Origin: Motacilla alba alba
Lineage: Eukaryota > Chordata > Aves > Passeriformes > Motacillidae
Direction: 5' to 3'
Assembly (NCBI RefSeq): GCF_015832195.1
Contig: NC_052020.1
Span: 5,586,254 to 5,650,253 of the forward strand
Length of the DNA stretch: 64,000 bases
Shown here: one piece after another, positions 11,301 through 23,919 of the stretch
How positions within the stretch are numbered: position 1 is the first letter of the stretch
Layout: every line of letters begins with the position of its first letter
Translations under genes and position numbers: made by a program
The notes under the pieces: model-generated
What the model was told of the DNA's origin: nothing
Seen by the model: the letters and a program-made list of their open reading frames with translations, nothing else
The model's database searches: none

Positions 11301-11888
11301 CCAGCGGTGCTCGGCGCCGTGGCAGGGCTCGGGCTGCTTTGCCGGGAGGAGGCGCTGGCTGCTGCCTGGGATAACGAGGGACGTCTTTGGAGATGCCCCG
11401 GCCCGGCGACTCCCAGCCGGGACATCAGCCGGCAAGGCACGGTTCCCACAGCGAGCAGAGGGGGACTTTCAGCCTCGCCCTGTCGCAGCACCGCTGCGAG
11501 CGGGCTCACCTCCGTTCGCACCCAAAGGCAGTGCCGGGCACAATCGCTTCAGAGCACGGGGGAGGCGACACATCCCCGAGAGCCGCCGCCGCGCCGCCCG
11601 CGCCCCGGCGGGCAGGGGCCGAGCCCTGCGCCCCCGGGCCGCTCCCCGCTCCCGCCCCGGCCCCGGCGGAGCGCGGGGGGCGGCGGAGGGGTCCCCCGCG
11701 GCCCCGGCAGCGCCGCCCCCGCTCCCGCCTCCCCGCGCTCGGAGGGCGGGGAGCGGGGCCGGCGCTGGCGGCGCCGAGAGCCCTTTGTGGCTGAAGCTGC
11801 GTTCCGCGGCGCCGCCCGCGCCGGAGCCCGAGCGGCCGAGCAGCCCCGGCCCCGCGTCCCGCGGCGAGCGGGCAGAGCCGCGGGCGGC

Positions 11889-11981
11889 ATGCGGGGCCCC
11901 CGCTCCGCCCCCTCCGCCGCCGCCCGCCCGCGGAGCCGCCGCTCCGGAGCCCGGCCGGCGATGGGCAGCGCTGCCCGCTGA
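11889..11981 (+). promoter_or_regulatory. Possible upstream open reading frame
   Basis: An ATG at 11889 opens a 30-codon frame ending with TGA at 11979-11981, 28 bases before the proposed main start at 12010 and in a different frame. The context is GGCATGC. If transcription begins upstream of 11889, this frame could reduce translation of the main protein. Such frames are common by chance in GC-rich leaders. Confidence 0.3.
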
Positions 11982-12009
11982 GCGCGGCGGGGCCGTGCGA
12001 GGCGCGGGG

Positions 12010-12163
12010 ATGCGGCGGGCGGCGGGCGGGCGGAGCGGGGCGCGCCCCGCGGGGCCCGAGGCAGCGCCCGGCCCCGCGCCCCCGCGCAGCGCCCGGCCCG
12101 CGGCCGTCCTGCTGCTCCTGGCCCTCACCGCGGCCGTCCTGCCGAGCGCCCGCGCCCAGCCGG
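12010..12163 (+). CDS. KIAA1549L: First coding exon of a KIAA1549L-like membrane protein (signal peptide)
   Basis: From ATG at 12010 the frame encodes 51 residues and one extra base (phase 1) before a GTAAGC donor at 12164. Residues 1-30 are rich in Arg, Gly, Pro and Ala. Residues 31-44 form a hydrophobic core (A-A-V-L-L-L-L-A-L-T-A-A-V-L), followed by P-S-A-R-A-Q-P, a plausible signal peptidase site after A-R-A. The protein therefore enters the secretory pathway. The identity is inferred, not read from a diagnostic domain. The gene lies directly after HIPK3 on the same strand inside a CpG island and has a very large first intron. KIAA1549L is that neighbour at human 11p13. Its paralogue KIAA1549, a large single-pass membrane protein, has a similar basic leader and signal peptide in exon 1. 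The frame is open upstream to an ATG at 11785, but starting there would bury the signal peptide behind 75 low-complexity residues, so 12010 is preferred. Confidence 0.68.
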
Positions 12164-12450
12164 GTAAGCAGCAGCGCGGGAGCAGCGCGGGAGGTGCGCG
12201 GGGCCGCCGCCGCCCTGGCCGCGGGCAGCCTCACCTGCGCGGCCGCGGCGGGAGCCGCCGGCCGGAGCCCGCTGCCGGAGGGATGCGGAGAGAAGGGGAA
12301 GCGCGCCCGGTGCCCGGCAGCGCCGGGAGCGGGGAGCGCCGGGCGCTGCTCTTTGTCTGCCGCATCCCTTTTCTGGGAGCTCGCGGAACGGAGGCGCTCT
12401 GGGCTGGGGGATGCTCGGGGTTTGTGCCTTTCCCCGACACTGCCGGCGCT

Positions 12451-15400
12451 GCCGCCGCCCGCGGGCTGCCTGCCCTGCGCATTTCCTATGGGACGGGATA
12501 CTTGGGGTAGGTCTCGTTCCTTGCAGAGAAAGGCACGGGCAGAGGCTTTTGTTAAAGCGGAGGATCAATTCTGGCGATTCTGTGCGTGTGTGTGTGCGGT
12601 GGGGAGGAGGGGAAGATAAGGAGGGGTTAGCAGAGGGCAAGCTGTGCTGAGATCTGAGCTAAAAGCTCAAATGCAGCCGAAAGCTCCGGCAATTTCTGGG
12701 TTATTTTTTTTCCCGTTTCCCTGGACTTTTTGAGTCGGGCAGTGTCCTGTGCTCTCCAGACTTCTCACAGCAGTGGAGATGCTCGGTGACCTCAATGCAG
12801 AAATGGTTACTGGTGCTGGCAGTTATTGTATGTGCCGGATAGAGATGCCAAATATAATTCCTAGGCTATGCTGAAAGAGGCTAAAATTGATATAGGGCTA
12901 GATTATTCCCGTGGATTTAAGAAAGGACTAGGTATGTGAGTCCACATTTTGAAGATGTTAATGCAAATGTTCGGTAATTGTATACAATTGTGTCAGTTTT
13001 ACAGCCATAACACATAATAAGGTTTGTCATCTGCAGGTTGTAGGTTGGCGGAGCAGTGCATCTTACTGCATTACTTGTGCTGGGCATGTAAATGCCACAG
13101 TCTGATTTACCTCTGTGACACAAATGGACCCATGATCAGAGGAGAGGCTAATTTTTTACCTTTGCTTGTCAAATCGGTCTGGATTTCACAGGAACTCTCG
13201 CCCCACACCTGAGTTATGAGATGTGTTCCTTCGCTTGGAGGTAGCCAGGCTCTCAGAGCTCAGCTGCCAGAGCTGAGGTATTTCTGACAGTGCAACAAGA
13301 CACCTCTTCAGGCTCCAGGAGGAGATTCAAGAGCAGGAATGAAAAGTGTTAATATTCTGTTTCTTCCTTTGTGGTCTGCATGTATTTATGGCACAGCCAT
13401 GATCTCATTTGTAAGTGAAGAAATCCAATAGAGTTAAAAAAACTCCATATTTGTAGGTATCTCATAGCCAACAGCTTGGAAAAGAGAAAAAGGGGTGAGA
13501 AGCAGCAACAGCACCAAGCCAAAGTACATAATCACAGTGTACACAGCCCACACAGTGGAAAATACTGTCACTGAGGGGCTTTGCCTGGGAATTTCAGATT
13601 ATTGGGTAGTTACACTAAGATACTAAACTTAATTTGTTGTACTTGATAGCTTTGAGCTTTACAGCTGAAATTGCAAATAAAACTTTACTACTCCTGTGCC
13701 GTGTTGATCACTAGATATGATTGCTGAGGTGCATTAATTGGATGTCAATTAACCTTGAAAGCTCTGCCTTCCAGAGCACTCGCAATGCTGCCTCCCATTG
13801 AAGTCAGGAGCAAAACGTGGCAGAGCCAAATTTTCAGTCAAGAATGTAATTAGTGCCTAAGGATGTTTATAAAGAGCAGCCTAGGCCTGGATTTCTTTTA
13901 AGCAAATGTGCTTTTTACTAATTTTGGTGATTACTACAGGAATGTGTGTGATTAGTAGAGCTGATCTACTGCCATGGAGTCCAAGTGGTGATACAGGATG
14001 CAGTAAACACTGGGAACAGCTCTTGTCATGCACCGTTTCTACTGCAGCTTCCTCCACTGGGCAATGTTTGCCTCTCTGGGTTAATCATACCTGTACAGAT
14101 GTGCACACTCGTGGGTAAATGCTCCACTCTTCTTTTGGGTTTGTGTGCAGCACGTGGCATTGCATTGTGTGAAGGCAAAGCAGGGAACCAGGAGCATGGA
14201 GGGGAAAACCTGTTTTACTCTGGTGCCACTGCTTCAGAAGACAACTCAAAATTTCCCTGATCTCTGAGATCAACCGTATTTCCTTAGACTTCAACAAAAA
14301 TTGAACACAAAGGGCAACAATCTCCTTGAAGAGAGATCCTGGCAGGATAAGCATTTGGTTTCTAGCTGTTGGGCTTGGAGAGATTGGGTATCTCTGTGTG
14401 AGGGGCTCAGAGCCAGACCTCAGTGCTGGTCAGTGCCCTGGGACACTTTCACCACAGACTGCAGAGTGATTAGGTTTCAAACATCAGATAAGGAGTTTTA
14501 TTTGTAGTTTTACAGGTATTTCATGCTCCTCTAGCTGGGTGCATACCATACTGCCCAGTGACATGCAGAGTTAATGATTAATTTCCACAGTGTGTCACCC
14601 CCAGGACCACTGCTTGAGTTCAGGTTGAAAACAAGGTTACATTGCCCACCATAATCAGGATTACAGAATGGCCAGTGTGAAAATTAGGTCAAACTGAACA
14701 TAATCTGTCAAGAAAGAAAAAAGTAAAGCACCAGAAATCGAAGGAGGGAATCAGAGGGTTTGGGTCGACTCCTACCATGCTCCGACCAAGTGGAGCTCCC
14801 TCGTGACCCTGAAGTGTGAATTATGGGCAACCATTTTCCCTGGGAGAAGAAGAAGGGCACAGGTTTGAATGGCAGCTGTTGAAAGCTGATCTGGTGTTGG
14901 TGGAGCATGTCCAGCCAGCCAATACCTGTGTCACCATGGTTTGGGTAAAACAGAGGGAAAGGCGCATTGTTCGTGCTTGTGCTGCTCATGAGATTAATCA
15001 GAGGGGCTGCAGGGGGGGCCTGTGGAAATAAAGTTTTCAGAAACAATACAATAAACCTTTTACATTTTGAATCATCCTTTACGCTTGCTGGTGGAGGCTG
15101 TTTGAACGATAAACTTGTCAGGGAAAGGTCCATTTCTCCCTGTGCTGGCTGAGCACCAGCACAGCGAGATCTCACCTTAATTAACAATGATTTCACAAAC
15201 AATAAGGACACCTCCAGCGCCGTGGCTGCTTCTCACAGCTGGAGCTTTGATTGAACAACTCGGCGAGTGCTCCGTGCCAGCTGCTGAATTGCCAGCGCCA
15301 CCTCCCACAGACCCCAGCTCCCGGTGGATGGCAGCCACCCGAGCCCTGGCTCGGTGCCTCCCAGCTCCTGAAACTCCCCAGAAAGCACCAGAACTGGTGC

Positions 15401-16540
15401 ATCTGGGAGTGCATGGGTTGGTGTTCTCACTGCCCAAGGAGCTGCTGTAGGGGTGAGGGCTGTGAGCACATGGGGCATGAGTCCTTCCCTAGCTCCAGCA
15501 CCACGGAAAGGGATGAGGACAGAGGAAAAAGCACCCTCCATCTCCTGTGGTCGCTCTCCACAATTCCCAGCGCAGCATTTTGGAAGATCAGTAGTTTTAG
15601 ACTGGTCTTGTTGCTCTTTCAATGTTCTGATCACCCCAACAGAGCAAAATGCATGCAGGCACCTCAGGTACCCTGTGAAGGAGCAGTGAAAAGTTGCAGT
15701 TCTGCCTCGTTTTAGCCAAATCATAACCACAGCAGGGATCTGCAGCAAGGGCTGAAAATGGGCAGCCAGGGGCACTCAGGAAGGTGCTGCTTTGGCAGGA
15801 TTTGAGGTTTTCATGGATATGCTTGGCACAGATCCTCCAGCCACGAGCTACCTTCTCCCACTGCTTTCCTGGATCTGAGCTGATAATTAACATTAGCTGT
15901 CAGTAAATAACCTGGTTTTAGTATCCATATAGCTGGAGAATGCTCTAAATTCATAAATGCTGAAACCATTCTGATGAAGCTGTTCTCTGTAGATTAAGAC
16001 CAGCAAGTAGCTCAGAGTAGATAGAGGGGTGTCCATGCTTTTCCTGTAGGGAATGCTGACTGGCTGTTTAAAGTCTATGGTGAAGGGACTTTGAAATCTT
16101 ATTTTCTGACACGTTCACTCACCCAGGAGTGTATTGCATCCTCCTAGTCTTCACTGGGCTGATTTTTTAAAATATTTCACACTTGCTTGAGGTCAGGCCA
16201 ATGAACAAGAGGAAGGGGACTGTGAGTAATTTTCTGTTTATGGTATTTTCTTAGCCATGTGGGAAAGGTTGTTTCTGCTGCTGGTAAATACTGGTAGTGT
16301 TTGCAGATGAATTTCATTCAATGTCCAAACACGTCAACATTTCATTAAAAAAGAAATAAGCATTTTGGTGGTTATTTACTGTTCTCACTCCCTTCTGCTG
16401 AGTCCAGTGGAGGAATGACTGTAATTCCTTAAATGACCTGCCTTTTACTGCTAAACCAGCAAGGTGGGATAGCATTGAGGGGCTTTGGACATTTGGGCAT
16501 TTCTCAGCTCAAACAGCACACAGAAAAACTCCCAGTGACG
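12451..16540. other. Intronic sequence without recognised elements
   Basis: The first 0.5 kb is the GC-rich shoulder of the CpG island, with a TG microsatellite near 12586-12597. The remainder is ordinary unique intronic DNA in which I see no repeat family, RNA gene or exon. Confidence 0.6.
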
Positions 16541-16544
16541 GCAT

Positions 16545-16690
16545 TTAATTAGAAGTTAATAGATATTAACTAGATATTAATCTAGAATATATAATTAATT
16601 ATATAATAGATAGTTATAAATTCTTCATGCAATATTATATAATGTATAATAAATACAGGTAATATATTTAAATAATGATTACTTTTTGGA
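16545..16690. repeat. AT-rich low-complexity tract
   Basis: A run composed almost entirely of A and T, built from variants of AGATATTAA, TATAATTAATTATATAAT and AATATTATATAATGTATAAT. Several short self-complementary stretches are present. It looks like a decayed AT microsatellite region. Confidence 0.7.
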
Positions 16691-19600
16691 GGTATATACA
16701 GCATGTATAGCAAAATGTAACACACACATTTCTACTTGATCTGGAGGTTAAATCAGAAGAAATACTGTTCTGCATTCTGAGAGCAGGAAGAAAGAAGGAA
16801 AAATGAAAGAACATTCAAAGAGGAAAACAATAAAACCTCAGACTCATTGCCCTTTCCATGTTTCTCCACCATGCATTGCTGTAGAATAAGAAACTGTCTA
16901 CAACACCTTGTCTGTCATTTTGTCACCTGTTAGCAACCTATTTAGGGAAATGCTCCAGCTGATTCCTGCTGACTTTGAATGGGAGGAGCAGGTGGGATAA
17001 ATGGCAGCAAAGTCAGTGTAAGACTGTAAACACACAGCCCAAGCCTGGGCCTCCAGTTCTCAGGTGTTATCAGCAGGTTTGGTGCATCAGCAGGGGAGCA
17101 GCTGCAGCTCGAATTTTGAAACTTCTCCTGAAGTGCCCTCACGTGTCTGCACTTTCCTGGTTATGGCTGGGAAGCCTCTGTGTGGGCTGCGGGGGTTTTG
17201 GCTCTCTAGGAAAGCCTTTGTGCCTGAGGCACCCACTGGGGTGTGCTTCCCTCGGTGCTCCTGCAGATGGGTGGTGATAAAAACCTTCCTGGAGGGAGCT
17301 GGTGTAAATTGCCATCCATCTGTATCCCAGGTAATAAAAAAAGCTGCAGAAGTGTCCTGCACCACTCTGCTGCTCAGGGATGTGATGATCTCACTGCAGT
17401 GTCTTCAGCTGAAGAGATGTGAAAAGTCTTTGAGCAACTTGGTGCCCTGTGTTTGAGAGGTATGGATTTTGTAAATTAAACCTGCTGTAATTCCTAGCTA
17501 GGCCAACACGAGATTGGTACATAAATGCACAACCTTCACAAGGCTAAGAGACTGATTTTTAAATGTTACCAAGAGAAAAAAGAAAGGCTAAGCATTTCAA
17601 TGCATGGAAATTAATATGTCAAAAAACCCCCCCAGATTCCAAAGGAATGGGAAACAAAGATGTGTTGGTTTTCTGTGCTGTTTCTTAAACAATGAAATAA
17701 CTGACACCAGCAAAATATTTTGGCAACTGATGTAAAAATGGTAAGAAAAGAGTTGAAATATGGAAGTTTGTCTGAGGAAGCAGTTTCTTACCAGATAGTT
17801 GTTCTTTGTTTTGAAAATAATGAAAATGATTTCATTTATATGATGTTCTTTGTCACTCAAGTTCTGAAAAACTGATTTAAAAGAAACCATTACAGACTTG
17901 ATGAGTTCTTCCTTTGTGTGGTTTTCTTTTAATCTGATGAGTAGCTTTGGCAGATGAATGTGTCAGTAGTGAAAAATTGGATTTTTGTAGGGGTCATGGC
18001 TAATCAGGACAGTTTTCTGTCATTGTGTTTGATGAGAGGTCTTGAAGCTGAATTTTTTAGGGGTAGTTTTCAAAAATTCTTGAAACTGACGTTTTTGGTT
18101 TTATTTAGCATATTCTGGTCTGGCCTTCCACAATACTGTAACTTTAAGGTACTTCTGTGATCTTGAGGTCTTGGCTGAATGTTTTTGAGACTGCTGCAGG
18201 CTTGATTGTTGTAGCTGTCCAGTGTTGTCTGACAGGTTTGTCTGAATTTCCTGGTGCTCACCAGTTCTGAGACTCTCAAACCCTGATGTGTGGTTTTCTT
18301 TGTTTATTCAGTTGGTTTATTTGGGGTTTTAAAAACTTTTTTTTCTGTTTGTTTGGGTTTTTTTTTGCTGAGTGTAGCTGCTGAATTAGACACACATAAA
18401 AGTAGACTTGAATAAAACCTGCCTGCTGTTGGCTGTCAGTCCAGAAACAGACAAGAGCTCTCACAGTGGATACTACAGGGATGTTCTCAAAGCTGCAGCC
18501 TCCTGAATTTATCAGTGTATTTCCCTGTGCAAAGTTTGGTATCTCAAATGTGTTGCTGTTTAAAAACCAATGTTTGACTTTATTGGACTAATAGAGCTTG
18601 GCCTCTAAATTGTCTACAGGCAGTGATGTCTTGCTAAATAGATAAGTGGGAGTGTTGATTAGACATTTTATGAGGTGCTCTTTGTGACTCTCCTGCTATT
18701 AAAAAAAGCATTATTTTGTCTGTGTACCTTTCTTTAAGCCATTGAAACACCATAAAAAGATTGTGAACTTCTGTCGTGTAATTAATATGAAGTTATTGAG
18801 TTATTTTCAAAAGGAATTTCCCCAGATTATCACCTACCAAGAGCTCTTCGTGTTGTACTGAGTGAAGTAAAACCTTTATGCTTTACTGAGAGTACAAAAA
18901 TGTTGTTGACCAGCTGGGGTTACTCCTCAGGACATGGAGTTTTTGGACTGGAGTTTTCCTCCAGTAATCCCATTTCCAAAAGAGTAAAGAAGTGCAAGCT
19001 GGAGAAGGGTACTGGTTAGCCATCAGAAGGTGTACAGAACACAGGAAAATGTTTTCTGGTAAAAAAATTTCCAGGCATTTAGATCACAAAGGAGCCACTG
19101 GTGTCAAATTTGCCTTCTGAATAATGTGAGCCACAAGTTTTCTCTTTGTTTTAGTGACTGATGTGGCACAGCTGCCTTTGCACTGAGATCAAGCCACGCC
19201 TGTTGCTTTGAGTTCTCAGGGGGTTCCATCAAAGGTGGACTTCCCACACCTTCCATCATCCTGGTGACTCCTCTTTGAGGTGTTTTCAGTCTGGGGTCCC
19301 TCTGAAGCTGCAGGGTCTGGTGTTCCTGGTTTGGCAGCAGTGTCAGATGGAATGGAAGTTTTTGTTGCAGTGCTGACCTTCCCAAATATAAAAGCTGAAT
19401 TAAGGCAACTTCTGTAGTGGTGCCCATTGATCTGATTATTCATCTCTGCTTCCAAGACTTACCTTTTTTTTTTTTTTTTTAAGAACAAGTCTACTCTGCA
19501 GACTTTGTAATTGAGAGAAGCAAGATTAACGACCCTGCAGCTTAAGTGCTTCTCCTCATGGAGCAGCCACAGCCCTCCATCACAGCTGCCCTCACAGACA

Positions 19601-22600
19601 CTCTCACCCTGTGAAATTGGTCTCCAGTCCTTATTTCCCCATGTGTGGCCTGGTGCTTGGCTGCATCTGCTGGACTTCATGGTTCCTCACCTCCCCACTT
19701 GCCATCTGGGAGCTTTTATCAGATAGTTTTGACTTCCTCCTGACAAGAATGTTGGCTGCAAGGCTGTGAATCAGTCCCCACGTGAGTCTATTAAAAGCAC
19801 TGCTGCTCAATTTAATCATTTAAAGTCTATTGCATAGGCACTGTATCAATTTTATGTTTTATTAATCAAAATGTGCGATATAAAGTCAAATGCCTCCCTG
19901 AAATTTAAGAATACTAGATCAAAAATTTAGTCTGATAGAAATGTAAAATGAATTTAAAGTGCCTCATTGTCCATAAAAATTCAATCCTGGGCATTAATTA
20001 TTCCATCCTCTTTTTGTTCCATCATCAATCAAATCCTTTCTCTGCTAATCCAGTCTATCGTCATCAATACCAAAATCTCTATCTGACAGTTTGCATTTAC
20101 CCTGTTTAAATGTCACAATATTGGAGAACAAAGGTAAATACTGTTCTTTGTTTGCCTTGTCTCCTGGCACTAGCAATAGGGAGACAATCAACAATTGAGA
20201 AAAAAAATGCAACAAACCCTTATTCCAAACCAGTCAGTGATGCTTCACTCTCCCTCTGGCTGTAGGACTGTTCCTTTTTTAATAGTTTATTTTTTTTAAT
20301 GGTAGTTTTTTTCTCTGTTTTGCAATGTGGGCCTTGGTGCCCTGGGTAGGAGACCAATGGCACCTTGATATTCATCTCCCTTTTGTCCTCCAAAAGGCCC
20401 TAAGTCAGCCTCTGCAATTAATGAAACCCTTGGAATGCTGGAAGGGAAGCACGTTTAATGCTTATCTGAAATTACACTCCAGCCCTCCGACATGCTGCAG
20501 AGCACTCATCCCTGCTGCATGGGCTCCCTGGGTTCTCTTAAAAAATCAGAATTAAAGGTAATAGATAATGGGAGCAGGACTGAGATAATGGAGTGTGCAA
20601 TATTCAAGGTTTATCAGATATCTCAATGTAGCTAATATTTTCAGTTTAATGCAGATAATTAAAGTCACCCCAAAGAGATAATCTTACAGGAGCATGTTCT
20701 CAGAATTAAGTGTGTATTCAACAATATTAACTTTAGCCTACAATAATGTAGCATATTTTGCATTGTCTGTGTAGGACAGATTTCTGCAGCTATTATTGCA
20801 ACTGTCCAATCAAAGAAATCTCTCTGTATAATTTCTACAATTATTTAGCTGCTAATTTGGTTCGAAAATTGTCTTTCTAGGCAATTGTTGCTGAAATCAA
20901 TGCCATCTACTTGTGCACACAGAGCAAAATTCCTAACATCGTAGCCAGCCTAGTTTCACTGAATTGATGTTGAATTGCTTAAAGTACTTGGGTATTTCCA
21001 TGACTAATTAGGTCTAACTGGGGATATCTTGGCTGTGAGCTCTGGGCTGGTCAGGGAAGGGGTGGGAGGAATCCTGGGGACATCAGTGGCTGGGGAGCTG
21101 CGTCTCTGAGCAGTGGGCTGGGGCTGAATTATGGGCTGCTCTTCCTGGGATGTGCCGCTAAGTTTGTAGGGATCCAGCTAGGAGAGGTTTCCAGAAGGTT
21201 TTCAGGACTTTTCTTGTTGGTTCTGCAATCACAACGGAGGAAAAAGGTGAGACTAGGATGGAGAGCATCAAATGTAGTAGATGACACTGATGCTCCCCTG
21301 AAGTGCGGGCTTAAACAAACTGAAGTTGCCATTTTAAGGTGCCCAGCAAGTGGTACTGCTCATCTCTTGAGCTCTTCAGTGACTGGCACAGTGTAAATAA
21401 ACTCAGTAAAGATTTATCTGGAAGAGAAATAGCTGCAGTGTGGTATTTGAATTGTCTGTGCCTTCTTAAAACTGGTTTTGCCCTCAATAAATGGCAGGTC
21501 TTTTCAGTAGATATAATTGTTAGCCAGACAGAGTGTGAAGTAACCTGCATTAGTTAAACTGTAGTGCTGAAACATCTGCCTCTGCTCTGTGTGAGTGTGA
21601 CATTTCCAGGAATGCTGTGAACTTTATTGCATTTTCAGGAATGCTGTGAACTTTATTCCAGTTCAGAGTGGTGCACAGTTGCTGTTGGATACTGTTGATT
21701 TCTCTTTTCAGAAAGAAGAAAAAAATGCAGTGATATGTGTATAAGTCTTCTCACTCTTTTATTTTTGTTGTTGCTTTTAAATCCAAATACATTTGAGAGT
21801 AAAGACAAGTATATTGATTCATCCTTCTCTTTTTAGAAAAAGTTTGGTCCCTCTGTGGTCCCTCTTGTTTCCTTTGCTTTTGTATAAATCTAGTTTGGGA
21901 GTAATTAACTTGAAAAGTGCATAGGTCTTACCTGCCATCACCCACCACTGAACTACCAGTTAAAGAGCAAATCAAGCTGTGTGCCTGGAAGCTGCTGTGA
22001 GCAGCAAATTCCACCTTTTCAGTATCTTTGTGTATATCTGGGTGTTTCAGCACATCTTGATAGAAATAACACGGTTTTGCCTCTTAGGCACTCCATGTGT
22101 GCCTCTGCAAACAAAGATTTATTAGTTACAGAGGACCTTCCTCTTTTTATGGACTTTTTAATATCAGAATAATGTCATTGTTTTTCTTCAATACTATTTG
22201 AACATGTGAAATGTTTTTAAAAAATTATAGCAGTTACATAATGAGAAGTTATGTCTTTTATTTCTCTGTGAAGTAAGCCCCATCTGAGTAACACTTAGAA
22301 TTCTTTTGCTAGATCAGTACTTTTCCCAGTGATAATATTGGCATTTGTTCTTGTAAATAACTGAAGGATTGCTGTTTTAGCTGATGCCACAGTCTCCTTG
22401 GAGAAACAATTTTGGTGACCATTAACACTGCACCTTTGATTTTCATGTCTAAAAGGGGAACATAATCTCAATCTGGATCACAGAAAGGCTTTCTATTTAA
22501 TACACGTGGATTCTCATGACTGAGGTGGCAATATGTTTTGGGAAACTTAGAATAAATGGAGTTTTATGCAAGAATTCATATTTTTATTCCTAAAATTTAT

Positions 22601-23090
22601 ACTGACAGTGTTGATACAGTGGCATTTAGATGAGGTTTCTGGTGTGTATTTTTGCCAGTGGGGTGCCATAGGAATTATTTTGAAATACTTGCCAACCTGT
22701 ACATATCCCATTGTGTGCTAAAAATTGTTCTTAGGAGTATTTTTAGGCTCACTGGGTAAGCTGTCTTTGCTGGATGTCGTATTCGAGAGGAGAGAGATAG
22801 TGAAATCACTTAAGGAAATGTCTCCTGTGGGTGCCCCAGCATTTGCAAGGAGTTTGTGTTCCTGTTTTGTGTTTTACCTCAACTGGAAAACCAGGGGAAG
22901 TTCTTCATCTGCTCAAGGAAACAGAGGGTTCACATCCTGCAGTCACACTGAGCCTGACCCCAGCAGGCAGTGGCTGTGGTACAGGGATCTTTGGGTTCAC
23001 CTGGAGATTTTCAGCTCTTCTGTGGGGTTTCCATGCTGGAAATTGTGCTGTGTGTGCCGTGCTCCTATTTTTGTGGTGCTTCTGGTGGTG
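16691..23090. other. Intronic sequence, mostly unique
   Basis: No LTR or LINE recognised. There is a T run near 19464-19482, and a 29-bp motif is repeated in tandem at 21607-21660. The blocks 19800-20130 and 20560-20960 are AT-rich but complex and homeobox-motif-rich, and could be conserved noncoding elements (see findings). Confidence 0.5.
21607..21660. repeat. Two-copy 29-bp tandem duplication
   Basis: The phrase CAGGAATGCTGTGAACTTTA occurs at 21607 and again at 21636, giving a 29-base period with two copies. It is probably a recent local duplication. Confidence 0.8.
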
Positions 23091-23095
23091 CTTTG

Positions 23096-23553
23096 TGCAG
23101 GCTGACCTAGGACAGAGACTGGACAGAGCTAAAGAATAAAGCAGGGATTTATTCAAAGGATCTCCTCCATGGATCCACCTTGGGCAGCAGCAGAGCCCAG
23201 CCAGGGCTGCACCCAAGATGAACCCAAACGGCCCCAAAATGCACGAGCGCTCCCGGGGTCTCTCCCTTGGATCAGTTCTGCTCCATTTGCACCTTGCAGT
23301 TCATTGTCCCATTCCAGCTTTAGCCCAGGCACTCCCATCCTGCTTGTTTTTCTCTCTCCAGCCCACGCTGTTTGTGCTCTTGGGCTGAGATTTGGATCAT
23401 TTGTCCTTGGTGCCCAGCTGGAGCAGGAATTGTTTTGTCTGCCTGCTCTGTGCAGAGAGCTCACCATCCCCTGATGTGAAGCTCAGACCCACACACTAAA
23501 GCAGCACAGAATGTGAAAAACAGAAATGCTAAACCTGAGCATCACTGGTGGCA
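23096..23553 (-). mobile_element. Solo LTR, passerine endogenous retrovirus type
   Basis: On the minus strand the element begins TGCCACCAGTGATGC at 23553. It contains a poly(A) signal in the context GAATAAATCCCTGCTTTATT, complementary to about 23126-23150, and ends in GCCTGCACA near 23096. The TG...CA termini, the late AATAAA and the length of about 460 bases fit a retroviral LTR. I see no clear target-site duplication and no retroviral gene beside it, so it is a solo LTR. It is antisense to the host gene. The exact family was not determined. Confidence 0.6.
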
Positions 23554-23919
23554 GGTATTTCCTGCATTGACTCCAAGCTCGCTGTCCCTGAAGTCCAGCG
23601 TGGACATGAGTCAAACCCTTCTGGTCCTCCCTGGGGGGTGCAGGAGTCTGGAAGGCTTTGGTTAAGCTCTGCCTGGGCCTGGCTGCACGGCTCCTGCTGG
23701 CAGAGGTGACATTATGTGCACTTGTTCCTAGCATCAGCTCTGGAGGATTTGTGCACTCTAACGAGCGTCTGTGCTCGCCACACCGACAGCGGGATTTACA
23801 TTCAGGGAGCTCAGGCTTCTGCAATCCACACTGTTGCACATTTTGCTCCCAAAGTGTCGCAAATTGCAGGAGCATCACCACTGCAGAGTCAGTAATACAC
23901 TCATGTGTGGTATTTTCTG

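Larger units (their letters stand above)
11400..12450 (+). promoter_or_regulatory. CpG-island promoter of the KIAA1549L-like gene
   Basis: A roughly 1-kb block with very high GC and dense CpG between AT-rich flanks, containing the start codon at 12010. It has many GC boxes, for example GGGCGGGG at 11744-11751. No TATA box is evident, as is usual for CpG-island promoters, and the transcription start cannot be placed from sequence alone. Several frames stay open for 100-240 codons on both strands, as expected when AT-rich stop codons are rare. Their Ala/Arg/Gly/Pro composition shows that they are not separate genes. Confidence 0.85.

Noticed and set aside
11295..11981. 228-codon plus-strand frame upstream of exon 1
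   Set aside because: Same compositional artefact. The protein is low complexity, and the signal-peptide frame from 12010 is the only one with functional architecture.
12010..12163. KIAA1549 (the paralogue) as the identity of exon 1
   Set aside because: KIAA1549 lies near HIPK2 on human 7q34 but is not its direct neighbour. With HIPK3 upstream, KIAA1549L is the better choice. The exon alone cannot separate them.
11469..12234. Long antisense open frames of 113-242 codons across the CpG island
   Set aside because: They are Ala/Arg/Gly/Pro-rich shadows that exist because GC-rich DNA has few stop codons. There is no domain, no splice logic and no promoter evidence.
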